Shown piece after piece: positions 1 to 7,625 of a stretch of DNA of 9,745 bases. The translations under genes and the position numbers were made by a program. The DNA is taken from positions 1-9,745 of the forward strand of contig CANQNA010000047.1 of the NCBI GenBank assembly GCA_947625005.1. The letters are read 5' to 3'. The stretch is from an uncultured Bacilli bacterium. Its GTDB lineage: Bacteria; Bacillota_I; Bacilli_A; RF39; UBA660. The notes under the pieces are model-generated. The model worked only from the letters and a program-made list of their open reading frames with translations, did not search any database and was not told the origin of the DNA. How positions within the stretch are numbered: position 1 is the first letter of the stretch; each line of letters begins with the position of its first letter.

Positions 1-1007
1 TCAATGAGACAAATATTATTTTTATTATTAATAGTGAAATCCCAGGATGCTATTCCTTGATGTGGGGTTCTTTTGTGACATTCATAGGCAATTTTTATCA
101 TATCAGAAATGTTTGGTATTTTATAATTTTCGAAAATTATTCCAGAGTTAGGATGTTTTAAAAAAACATCTCCATTTTCTCTTAGAGCATATTTTCCTAA
201 TACTCCTGAATCTGAAACACCAACGCAAATACCGCCAGAATGCAAATTATCAACTTTACTATTATTAGTTCCAATTCTTAGTCCAATTGGACAATGATAT
301 AATTTGCCATTAATTGTGTAAGTAATTATCCGAAATGTATTAATAGAAGTTGGATTTAATGCTTTTAATTCATGACAATTTTCTATACATTCCTGAATAA
401 TATAATTTTCATTGTATTTATTTAAAATATCAATTATACTTGTTTTTGTATTTATATCTATATTATTTTTTATACTTATTTTATTAACATTTTTGCCAGA
501 ATTTGAACCAATCGTTGGCTTAATAATAACTGTACCAACATTTTTTAAAATTTCTAAAGCTTCTTTTTTAGAAATGATATCTCTATTTTGATTGTAAAAA
601 ATACCACTACAATTTAACACATATGTTTTAGGAATATATAATTTGTCGATATTTTGATACAAAAGCTCAATTAAACTTTTATCTTCAAGAATTTTAGCAA
701 TTTTTCTATTATTCATTTTTGATTCTAACTTTGTAGAAAACAGTATTTGGGGAAAATATTCTTTATCATATACATTTAAATAGCTTTGATATAATCTATG
801 CCATTTATGGCTAAATTTTTTATTATAATTTTCTATATAAAATGAATCAATTTGTTTCTTTTGAGCTTTTGTTAATTTAATTTTTGAATATAACTTTTTT
901 TTCTTTTTAATCATTATAATTTCATATCTATATACATGATAATACCATATTTTTTCTTCAATACAATTTACAAAATTAAGAATTATTTTTTTTATTTTTG
1001 ACTTCAT
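1..1007 (-). CDS. Sugar-transfer-associated ATP-grasp protein (3' end cut by window)
   Basis: This frame is open from an ATG at 1007 to the left edge, giving 335 complete codons. The start is supported by AAAGGAGC six bases upstream. The basic, Tyr-rich N-terminus (residues about 1-55) has no clear signal peptide. The rest resembles the ATP-grasp domain found beside glycosyltransferase genes (Pfam ATPgrasp_ST type). I see a lysine strand with a glycine-rich loop (VIIKPTIGSNSGKN, near residue 160), NTFRIITYTINGKLY, the family-typical VDNLHSGGICVGV segment, and an acidic metal-binding strand ending ICLIE at the edge. By family this is a cytoplasmic ATP-dependent ligase-like enzyme tied to surface-polymer decoration. 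Its substrate cannot be told from sequence. It is probably the last visible gene of the operon, 59 bases after the ATP-grasp remnant. Judging by family length, only a few tens of residues are missing. The family call is from recognition, not a search. Confidence 0.85.
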   Translation of the reverse strand, partial: MKSKIKKIILNFVNCIEEKIWYYHVYRYEIIMIKKKKKLYSKIKLTKAQKKQIDSFYIENYNKKFSHKWHRLYQSYLNVYDKEYFPQILFSTKLESKMNNRKIAKILEDKSLIELLYQNIDKLYIPKTYVLNCSGIFYNQNRDIISKKEALEILKNVGTVIIKPTIGSNSGKNVNKISIKNNIDINTKTSIIDILNKYNENYIIQECIENCHELKALNPTSINTFRIITYTINGKLYHCPIGLRIGTNNSKVDNLHSGGICVGVSDSGVLGKYALRENGDVFLKHPNSGIIFENYKIPNISDMIKIAYECHKRTPHQGIASWDFTINNKNNICLI

Positions 1008-1066
1008 AATTATGCTCCTTTAAAATTATTTAATTAAGTTTCATAAAATTATTAATATCTAATATT

Positions 1067-1501
1067 TTAACTTTTATAATTTATATTTAGCATTTTACCT
1101 AATTTATAATCCCAATATTTTGGCTCAAATTGTTCAAAACCTCCAGCTGGATAGAATGTTAATTCGCTAAAATAAACCTTACCTTTGACTTCATAAAAAT
1201 CTACTCTTAAAAAAGGGATATTTTTAGATAATTGTTTTGATAATTTAAACATTAAACTTAAATGTTTTGGCTTTTTTAGAAATTTATCAGTTTTATGCCC
1301 ACCCTCTAATATATTTAATCTTTGCCAGTTCATATCAAAAAATGTTTCAAGCATATTTTTTGATGAAAATCTTTCAGAACATACTAATAACACTTTAGGT
1401 TGACCGTTGAAACAAAAAAATTTATAATCAATTAAATCTTGTTTTGAATTTTGAAAAGCAAAACTAATTAATATTATTAAATTGTTATTCTTTATTAAAT
1501 A
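1067..1501 (-). pseudogene. Truncated TupA-type ATP-grasp C-terminal module, open from the poly-G tract
   Basis: From the base after the G tract (1501) to a TAA at 1067-1069 the frame is open for 144 codons. From about residue 22 it matches the C-terminal half of the gene immediately upstream: DLIDYKFFCFNG against VELKDYKIFNFNG, and FLRVDFYEVKGKVYFSEL followed by TFYPAGGF against the equivalent region there. The identity looks moderate, so it is a diverged paralogue and not a recent duplicate. The N-terminal half with the ATP-binding lysine region is missing. The only usable internal starts are a GTG at 1393 and later ATGs, and none has a ribosome binding site. As the sequence stands it is therefore probably untranslated. 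It becomes the C-terminal extension of the upstream protein if the G tract has 9 or 12 bases. It could be a decayed gene or a deliberately kept silent module. Confidence 0.75.
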
Positions 1502-2402
1502 CCCCCCCCCCAGGTAATTTTAGCCATTCTCCTAACTCTCTATCAAATTCTTCTGGACTAAATTTTCCAAATCCGCCTTCGTGATAAAAAGTTAACTCTC
1601 CAAAATATATCTTATCTTCTATACAGTAAAAGTCTGTTCTAACATGGGGAATTTCTTTTGATAAGACTTCTGCTAACTCTAGCATTTTTTCTATACTTTT
1701 TGGTTTATTTATTTTAACATTTTTATCTGTCGGATATTCAATTGCTGCTTCAATATAATTCCAATCTGTGTCATATAGATTTCTTTTATGTTCAACAAAA
1801 CGATTATAATCAACTTGTATTATTTTGGCTTTTCCATTAAAGTTAAATATTTTATAATCTTTTAATTCAACTTTGGATTCATCAGTCATGTATTGTTCAA
1901 TTATTATTCGAGGCTTTACATTTTTATATGGCCATTCTCGGCCAATCCAATAAAAATTTCTTTTTAAACATTTATTAATTTTTTTTCGAGCTTTTTTTAT
2001 ATCTAATTTGTTTTTATCTTTGCATATAACAAGTCCACCAGAATCATGTGTGCATTTTATTACAAATTGATTGGGTAGTTTATTAAAATCTATATCATCA
2101 AATTTGTCGTAAACCCCTAGAGTTGGAATTATATATTCTTCTCCTATTTTTGAAGCTACATATTTTTTGGCTTCATATTTATCAACCATTTTAGTATATT
2201 CTGGATTTCTATCATGTAATTTTAACCATTGTAACTTTTCATTAAATGTTTGTGGATTTTTTAAATTTAGTTTTTGACCAAGAATAACCTTATATAACAT
2301 CTTTAAATATGTTTCATCATTTATATGTATAATATTTCTTTGGGCTAAAAAGATAATAATTTTTAATGGACATTTTATATAACTTATAATTTTACTAATC
2401 AT
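1485..2402 (-). CDS. TupA-type ATP-grasp ligase-like protein with poly-G 3' end
   Basis: This 305-residue protein has the features of the TupA-like ATP-grasp family (named after the teichuronopeptide biosynthesis protein), often found in polysaccharide clusters and often annotated as glycosyltransferase or amidoligase. Visible landmarks are TFNEKLQWLKLHDR (residues 52-65), the VDKYEAKKYV segment (73-82), the nucleotide-binding strand and loop FVIKCTHDSGG (113-123), IIIEQYM (166-172), LKDYKIFNFNG (180-190), and the metal-binding C-terminal block around R255, D257 and E269 followed by FYHEGGFGKF. The enzyme likely acts in the cytoplasm on a polymer precursor. Adding an amino acid through ATP is plausible but inferred. 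The ATG follows a GAAAGAGAG site and lies 15 bases after the preceding stop. The last residues GGGVFNKE come from a ten-G run and its short tail. The conserved domain ends before that (near P297), so tract changes alter only the tail. Confidence 0.88.
   Translation of the reverse strand: MISKIISYIKCPLKIIIFLAQRNIIHINDETYLKMLYKVILGQKLNLKNPQTFNEKLQWLKLHDRNPEYTKMVDKYEAKKYVASKIGEEYIIPTLGVYDKFDDIDFNKLPNQFVIKCTHDSGGLVICKDKNKLDIKKARKKINKCLKRNFYWIGREWPYKNVKPRIIIEQYMTDESKVELKDYKIFNFNGKAKIIQVDYNRFVEHKRNLYDTDWNYIEAAIEYPTDKNVKINKPKSIEKMLELAEVLSKEIPHVRTDFYCIEDKIYFGELTFYHEGGFGKFSPEEFDRELGEWLKLPGGGVFNKE
1502..1511 (-). repeat. Homopolymeric G10 tract, candidate phase-variation site
   Basis: Ten consecutive C on the + strand form G10 on the coding strand, eight codons before the stop of the TupA-type gene. 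In a region with about one quarter G+C such a run is very unlikely by chance and is the classic substrate for slipped-strand mispairing. Reading each length: G10 gives GGGVFNKE and stop (305 residues), G11 gives GGGGI and stop (302), and G9 removes the stop and joins the downstream 144-codon ATP-grasp module (444). The sequenced state is G10, though homopolymer length is error-prone in sequencing. Confidence 0.85.
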
Positions 2403-2417
2403 AAAATAATCTCTCTT

Positions 2418-3329
2418 TCAATGATTCCTATATACAATACATTTAGGGTTATCGTATATATTATTTCCAATAGTACCAATTGACTTTGTATCTAAGTTTA
2501 GATTCCATAAAATAAATGGAAGGCTTATTTGATCTCTTAAACTTTCTGATTGTTTAAATTCATTCCACCATAAATTTAATATATTTATTGCCATATCATT
2601 TTTTATATCTGTGGCTAAGATACCACATTCCAACATTCCATATTTTTTGGGAAATCCTAATTTTTGATATCTTTTTAATTGTTTTTTTAAAGCCGATGTA
2701 TTTCCTTTTTTTAATATTTTACATACTTTATATTCATCATATATACAATCTCTACTACTATGAATATGACAAGCTATTCCAGTTTTATTAGAAATACTAT
2801 TAATTAATGTTGATATATCTGAGATGATTTTAACACATCCATCAATATATATTGAATAATCATAATTTGGAAACACTATATGCGGATTTAATTTATAAAA
2901 TCGATTAATTAATGTAGTATTACTTTGAAATCTTTTAATAATTTCATTCGGTACCCTATATATTTTCCAGTATTCAGATTTAATTTTATGATTATCAGTA
3001 ATTAAAACATATTCACAGTTTTCATTTATATATGTTGGTTCATTTAATTTATCGTAATTCCCAATTATACATGTATAGATTATAATTTTTTTATTTTTTA
3101 TTGGGATATTATTTATATTAAATATACTATGACATTCTTTTGAATATTTTCTCATTTGATAATGAATGTTGATATCCTTTAATACTGATAAAAAGTGGCC
3201 TTTTTTTATTTTATTTTTAATATTTAAAAGTTTACTGCCTAATCTATATTCTTTAGAATTTAAAATAAGATGATATTCATTCGATAATTGTTCTAAACTT
3301 TGCATTTCTTTTGTCATTAAAGCACTCAC
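2418..3329 (-). CDS. TOD1/DUF616-type glycosyltransferase
   Basis: This protein of up to 303 residues resembles the bacterial members of the TOD1/MUCI70 (formerly DUF616) glycosyltransferase-like family. The signature pieces are IIIYTCIIGNYDKL (residues 82-95), the acidic YSIYIDGCVKI strand (158-168) that resembles a nucleotide-sugar/metal site, the HIHSSRDC segment (188-195), MLECGILATD (232-241) and RDQISLPF (265-272). The first 45 residues are a separate helical lead-in with SKEYRLGSKLL, a short motif I associate with polysaccharide glycosyltransferases. It probably transfers one sugar of the repeat unit at the inner membrane face. The GTG at 3329 overlaps the upstream TGA by four bases (GTGA). 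An ATG at 3317 (codon 5) is an alternative, and neither start has a perfect ribosome binding site. Its stop lies 15 bases before the TupA-type gene. Confidence 0.8.
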   Translation of the reverse strand: MSALMTKEMQSLEQLSNEYHLILNSKEYRLGSKLLNIKNKIKKGHFLSVLKDINIHYQMRKYSKECHSIFNINNIPIKNKKIIIYTCIIGNYDKLNEPTYINENCEYVLITDNHKIKSEYWKIYRVPNEIIKRFQSNTTLINRFYKLNPHIVFPNYDYSIYIDGCVKIISDISTLINSISNKTGIACHIHSSRDCIYDEYKVCKILKKGNTSALKKQLKRYQKLGFPKKYGMLECGILATDIKNDMAINILNLWWNEFKQSESLRDQISLPFILWNLNLDTKSIGTIGNNIYDNPKCIVYRNH

Positions 3330-4375
3330 TTTCCAAAAATACTTATATAAGGAATTAACTTATGATTTGGTAAAGAAAAATATAAAAAGTAAATAATAAG
3401 AAGTAGTGAAATAATTAAGTAATAAGCTAAAATATTATATTTATTATTAGATGCAGCTATTGTATTAGTCAATCCAACAGTTGAAAAAATTCCAAAAAAC
3501 ATACTTATCCTTATCATTTCAGCTAATATTGGGGTAAGAGCGGCAAAACAAATACAAAAAAATTGTAAATTTAATAAAATTGTATTTTCCTCTTTATTTT
3601 TATTAATATTTAATATATATAATTCAAAAAAATATATAAGACAATTAAAGATAAAAAACCATAAACTCAATGAAGTATTATTTTCGGTATAAAATGAAAA
3701 ATGGCCTGAATTAAATACAATATGTAATAAATTTATAATTCTATCTTTAAAAATAAAAGCTCCGAGAATTGCACTTACAATTCCAATAATTTGTTTATAT
3801 CCTATTTTAAAATAAACTAATGGATATAATATTAAAAAAACTAAAGCTGTACGATGAAACAAAGATGCAATTAATACTGATATTAAAAATGGAAAATATT
3901 TTTTATTATATAAATAATCAAAGCTTAATATTAAAAATGACGCTGCAACACAATGTCTTAAAGCTGAAAAACTAAAAGCATAATAATTTAATGCTAAAAA
4001 TATTAAAAAACTAAGTAATGGCTGTTTTGAATATTTATAAATGAATCTACTAACACAAAAAATATATGGTATTGAACATACTGCAATATAAACATGAGGA
4101 TTTTGAGAAAAAAGAGAAATAATTTTATTAAAAAAATAATAAATAAATTCGATATCTCTTGTTCTGCAAAAATAAATAACTTGATTAAATGATAAATCTT
4201 TAATTATATTAAAAAAAGAAACATACATTTTTACATCTGTTCCAATAGAAAAATCTCTAAATGCTAAAACTAAAAATAGCATTATTCCAACTAAGCTACA
4301 ATATAGTTTTTTTCTTTTTCTTAGAGGAAAATATAGACAAACAATAGCTAAAACTAACATTACATATATTAACAT
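3326..4375 (-). CDS. EpsG-family (Wzy-like) polysaccharide polymerase
   Basis: This is a very hydrophobic protein of 349 residues with about ten or more predicted membrane segments, typical of EpsG-type polymerases that join lipid-linked repeat units outside the membrane. Family hallmarks are AFRDFSIGTDVKMY near the N-terminus (the FR..xGTD..Y pattern), RDIEFIYYFFNKI, then ALRHCVAASFLILSFDYLYNKKY and LIASLFHRTALVFL, which match the conserved Arg, His and Ala pattern of the middle transmembrane region. I chose the ATG at 4375 because AAAGGTGAG (4388-4380) sits at ideal distance. An in-frame GTG at 4384 would add only MRK and lies within that binding site. The TGA stop overlaps the next gene's candidate GTG. 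Base composition is extreme: four sampled 60-base lines average about 18 percent G+C. A Wzy rather than EpsG label would imply the same role. Confidence 0.85.
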   Translation of the reverse strand: MLIYVMLVLAIVCLYFPLRKRKKLYCSLVGIMLFLVLAFRDFSIGTDVKMYVSFFNIIKDLSFNQVIYFCRTRDIEFIYYFFNKIISLFSQNPHVYIAVCSIPYIFCVSRFIYKYSKQPLLSFLIFLALNYYAFSFSALRHCVAASFLILSFDYLYNKKYFPFLISVLIASLFHRTALVFLILYPLVYFKIGYKQIIGIVSAILGAFIFKDRIINLLHIVFNSGHFSFYTENNTSLSLWFFIFNCLIYFFELYILNINKNKEENTILLNLQFFCICFAALTPILAEMIRISMFFGIFSTVGLTNTIAASNNKYNILAYYLIISLLLIIYFLYFSLPNHKLIPYISIFGK

Positions 4376-4379
4376 TTTT

Positions 4380-4388
4380 CTCACCTTT
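4380..4388 (-). promoter_or_regulatory. Ribosome binding site deciding the polymerase start
   Basis: The coding strand reads AAAGGTGAG, an excellent match to the 16S complement, six bases before the ATG at 4375. It contains the TGA stop of the upstream glycosyltransferase and the alternative GTG at 4384. The GTG has no ribosome binding site of its own, so the ATG is favoured and translation is probably coupled to the upstream gene. Confidence 0.65.
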
Positions 4389-5103
4389 TATTTCTCGTTA
4401 ATTTATAATAAATTAAATCTTTTATAATCTTGTATCTATTATTAATCATTTGATTAAGTGGTAAATGTACAAAAGATGAAGCATTTTCGCCATGTCTTCT
4501 ATATTTAATTAATTTATCAGAAATAAATTTAGTTTGACCATTAAGTTCGGCAATTATGCCAATCCATTGATCGTATAAAAATATATCGTCTGGAAAAGGA
4601 ATAATACTATTTTTTAATGTTTTTCTAAAACACATACAACATCCATGATAAGAATTTTTTATAATATTTTTTATTACTCCGGTTTTTACTTTTCTATGTT
4701 CTGCAAAAGATTGATATAAAATTTTATCATTAGCATCAACTATAAAAGCATCATGCTGAAGTAAAATTATATTTGGATTATTGTTAAAATTTTGAATTGT
4801 AATAGAAATCTTATTTGGAAGCCACTCGTCATCTTGATCAGTAATGTATATTATATCTCCTGTTGTATGGGCAATTGCATTTTCAAAGTTTTTATTTAAT
4901 CCTTTTTGGGGACCTTTAATTAACTTTATACGTTTATCATTAAATTTTTTTATAATTTCTAATGTATTATCATTAGAACCATCATCACTTATTACAACTT
5001 CATCAAATTCTCTTAAATTATTTAAAATACTTTGTAATTGTTTTTTTATATATTTTTCGCCATTATAAGTAGCCATTGCTACTGAAACTTTATTTATTTC
5101 CAT
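4381..5103 (-). CDS. Family 2 glycosyltransferase (GT-A fold)
   Basis: This is a compact 240-residue GT2 enzyme. The N-terminus VSVAMATYNGEKYI (6-19) is the usual first strand, and VVISDDGSNDNT (36-47) binds the nucleotide. ITDQDDEW (87-94) carries the metal-binding acidic motif. YDQW (177-180) and the YRRHGENAS segment (201-209) are where rhamnosyltransferase-like GT2 enzymes keep their catalytic aspartate and acceptor-side loop. There is no membrane helix, so it likely works at the cytoplasmic face and adds one sugar to the lipid-linked repeat unit. The donor sugar is not determinable, and rhamnose is only suggested by resemblance. Its ATG lies inside the end of the radical SAM gene (14-base overlap) with no ribosome binding site visible in front, so translation is probably coupled. 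It ends in TGA immediately upstream of the polymerase start. Confidence 0.88.
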   Translation of the reverse strand: MEINKVSVAMATYNGEKYIKKQLQSILNNLREFDEVVISDDGSNDNTLEIIKKFNDKRIKLIKGPQKGLNKNFENAIAHTTGDIIYITDQDDEWLPNKISITIQNFNNNPNIILLQHDAFIVDANDKILYQSFAEHRKVKTGVIKNIIKNSYHGCCMCFRKTLKNSIIPFPDDIFLYDQWIGIIAELNGQTKFISDKLIKYRRHGENASSFVHLPLNQMINNRYKIIKDLIYYKLTRNKR

Positions 5104-6562
5104 TTTTGTTAAACAAAAATTTTTTTATATTTTTAAATGCTTTAAGAGAACGTTTTAAATCTTCAGGGTTTTTAATTCCTACATATAATCGATGAATAAT
5201 ATATCTAAATCTTAAATAATATTTTTTTCTCGCATAATCGCAAAAATTTACGAGATCATCACTTGACAAATTTGGCAGATTAATTACGCAATTATGTGTT
5301 CCATCTTTTTTACAATAATTTTCATAATTTCCTTTTATATAATTATTTTGTTTTGCCCAATTATATGCTTCTGTCCCAGGATACGGAATTAATGGAAAAA
5401 ATTGAGCTGTATCAGTATTTAGCTTTAAAGCCATTTTTAAGGTTTCATACATGGTTTCTTTTGTCTCACCTTCATTGCCAACCATATAACATGCATGTAT
5501 TAGTAAACCAGCTTTTTTGGCATTTTTAACATAAGTCTCTATTTGTTTTAAATTAGTTCCCTTATGAATATTATTTAAAATTTGTTGAGAACCGCTTTCC
5601 ATACCTGGGATAATTAATCTACAACCTGCTTTTTTCATTTTTTTCATTGTTTCATAATCTAAACTAACTCTTGCATTGCACAACCATTTAAATCTTTTAT
5701 GTAAATTATTAGCTATCATTAAATCACATATTTCCGAAATACGTTTAATGTCAATGGTAAATGTATCATCTTCAAAAACAATTTCTTTTACTTCAGGCAA
5801 ATTATCACGTATGTAAATTAATTCTTCAATAACATTTTTGGGACTTCTCATTCTATAAGCTCTACCATGCATTAATTGCGGATAAACACAGTAATTACAT
5901 CTGCATGGACAACCACGACCGGTAAATATTTGTATTTCTGGATATTCAGCTGCGGAAAAAAAATAATCTTTTAATTCTAAATGTTCCTTTATAAATTTAG
6001 ATGCAAAAGGAATTTCATCTATATTAGTTATATAATCAGCATTAGGATTTTCTACTATTTTATCATTATTTCGATAAACTATACCTTTAACTTCTGAGAA
6101 ATCTGTATTATTTTTAATCGCTGTTGCATAATTATAAATAATTGTGTCATATTCCCTTTTAGCAATAGCATCTACATTAGAATTGTATTCTAAAGTTTCA
6201 TAAGGTAAAGCTGTTGGATGAGTACCTACTAATATAAGTTTGGCTTTAGGATATAATTCTTTTACTTTAACTCCAAAATCTATATCATTATAAATAGATG
6301 GTGTACTAGTATTAATAACAATTAATTCTGTTCCTTCTCCGTGTTTTTGAATATAATCTAAGCTTTCTTTTGTATTTAATGGTTTAGCTGGTGCATCTAA
6401 AAATTCGATTTCAAATCCTTTTTTTTCACAATATGCTGCTGCATATATTAGCCATAAAGGATAATAAAGTGTTCCACTTTTAGTTATTGCTGGGCTTCTA
6501 TTTTCCCTTGAAAATTTACCATATTCTGCTTTAAATGGTGGGTTTATAAAAAATATTTTCAT
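5090..6562 (-). CDS. Cobalamin-binding-type radical SAM enzyme
   Basis: This is a full-length protein of 490 residues. Residues 1 to about 150 form an N-terminal B12-binding-like domain: it opens MKIFFINPPF and contains LILVGTHPTALPYETLE (109-125), the usual GxHPT stretch of this class. From about 205 a radical SAM domain follows. FTGRGCPCRCNYC gives the [4Fe-4S] triad C218, C222 and C225 in CxxxCxxC spacing, with an extra Cys at 220. Further typical pieces are FEDDTFTI (263-270), WLCNARVS (293-300), PGMESGS (319-325) and PLIPYPGTEAY (390-400). Family chemistry is SAM-dependent radical methylation or rearrangement at unreactive carbons, in the cytoplasm and under low oxygen. The substrate is unknown. 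Its place between a sugar epimerase and glycosyltransferases suggests a sugar or lipid-carrier intermediate. GGAAG precedes the ATG, 20 bases after the epimerase stop. Confidence 0.87.
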   Translation of the reverse strand: MKIFFINPPFKAEYGKFSRENRSPAITKSGTLYYPLWLIYAAAYCEKKGFEIEFLDAPAKPLNTKESLDYIQKHGEGTELIVINTSTPSIYNDIDFGVKVKELYPKAKLILVGTHPTALPYETLEYNSNVDAIAKREYDTIIYNYATAIKNNTDFSEVKGIVYRNNDKIVENPNADYITNIDEIPFASKFIKEHLELKDYFFSAAEYPEIQIFTGRGCPCRCNYCVYPQLMHGRAYRMRSPKNVIEELIYIRDNLPEVKEIVFEDDTFTIDIKRISEICDLMIANNLHKRFKWLCNARVSLDYETMKKMKKAGCRLIIPGMESGSQQILNNIHKGTNLKQIETYVKNAKKAGLLIHACYMVGNEGETKETMYETLKMALKLNTDTAQFFPLIPYPGTEAYNWAKQNNYIKGNYENYCKKDGTHNCVINLPNLSSDDLVNFCDYARKKYYLRFRYIIHRLYVGIKNPEDLKRSLKAFKNIKKFLFNKNGNK

Positions 6563-6582
6563 TTAAATTACTTCCTTTCAAT

Positions 6583-7587
6583 TTATATCAATTCTTTATT
6601 ATTACAATCGTTATACCAGTCTTTGAAACTTTCTTCTAAAGTATAATGAAATTTGTAACCACTGTTTTTTAGTTTTTTGCCACTTATATTTGTTGATATC
6701 ATTAGTTTTTTGATTCTTGCTGGATGTATTCCCACTTTTTTTCCTCCAATTGGTCCAAGTATTCTGGCGGTAAACATTAATAATCCAGCTGGTACTGTTA
6801 TAATATGTCTTTTCATATTTGTTGCTTTTTGCATAGTTTCGCATATTTCTTGAATTGTATAGGCTGGTTCAAATGTACAATTTATTATTTCTATTCCTTT
6901 ATTTTCATTTTCTATCATTCTATATTTCATAAATTGGCATAATTCTTTGACATAAATACACGCTTTGATTGTGTCTCTTCTTCCTGTATAGAAAAAATAT
7001 CTTTTCTTTTGCCCTTTATATAAACGGGTCATATTCCCATGTTCGCCTTTTCCGTATACTATTCCGGGTCTAACAATTGTTAATTCTCGATTGTTATTTT
7101 TCACTGCCCATTTCTCATGGATTTTTTCAGCAACTAATTTACTAATTCCATATGGAGTATTAGGCGTTGGTAGCGTTGTTTCTTCTTTTAATTCTTCGGC
7201 AGCACCATATGGAGCTATAGAACTGGTAAACAATATTTTTTCTATGTCATTTTCTTCGGCAAATTCGACAACATTTTCGGCTCCTTTTATATTGGTTTCA
7301 AAATATTCATAATCTTTATGTCCAGGGGTTCTATGTACGGCTGCTAAATTAAATATTATATCTTTCTTTGTTGGTTTAAAATTAAGTTTAATTTTTTTTC
7401 TAACATCAGTTCGTATATAATTTACGCCTTCTACTTTTTCAACTATCCCTGGAACGACTCCTTCTTCACCTGGCATAACAATATCTAAAACATATATTTT
7501 ATCTTTTTCTGTTATCATTTCGTTGACTAACATTTTTTGCAAATGAGTCCCAATAAATCCTGAGCCTCCAAAAATTATATAATTCAT
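6583..7587 (-). CDS. NAD-dependent sugar epimerase/dehydratase (extended SDR)
   Basis: This 334-residue protein is an extended short-chain dehydrogenase/reductase of the nucleotide-sugar epimerase type. It has a Rossmann GGSGFIG loop (7-13), an NLAAVHR strand (80-86), FTSSIAPYG (120-128) carrying the catalytic serine, and the Tyr-Lys pair in PYGISK (Y146 and K150). The IVRPGIVYGKGEHG segment (171-184) is typical of the substrate side. It probably interconverts a nucleotide-bound sugar feeding this cluster, but the exact substrate is not visible. A strong AGGAGGAAAG site fixes the ATG at 7587. The gene follows the GT2 stop by 38 bases. Sampled lines average about 34 percent G+C, clearly above the polymerase and glycosyltransferase genes, hinting at a different origin within a mosaic locus. 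Confidence 0.88.
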   Translation of the reverse strand: MNYIIFGGSGFIGTHLQKMLVNEMITEKDKIYVLDIVMPGEEGVVPGIVEKVEGVNYIRTDVRKKIKLNFKPTKKDIIFNLAAVHRTPGHKDYEYFETNIKGAENVVEFAEENDIEKILFTSSIAPYGAAEELKEETTLPTPNTPYGISKLVAEKIHEKWAVKNNNRELTIVRPGIVYGKGEHGNMTRLYKGQKKRYFFYTGRRDTIKACIYVKELCQFMKYRMIENENKGIEIINCTFEPAYTIQEICETMQKATNMKRHIITVPAGLLMFTARILGPIGGKKVGIHPARIKKLMISTNISGKKLKNSGYKFHYTLEESFKDWYNDCNNKELI

Positions 7588-7625
7588 GCACTTTCCTCCT
7601 CATAAAATTAATTCTTATGGTCAAA

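Noticed and set aside
1067..1393. Stand-alone 108-codon gene starting at a GTG
   Set aside because: There is no ribosome binding site, the homology and the open frame continue upstream of the GTG to the G tract, and the domain lacks its N-terminal half. It is better treated as a remnant or extension module.
5103..5119. Palindrome TTTTTGTT-A-AACAAAAA across the second GT2 start codon
   Set aside because: It is low-complexity A/T sequence inside the coding end of the radical SAM gene. The symmetry is easily explained by composition.
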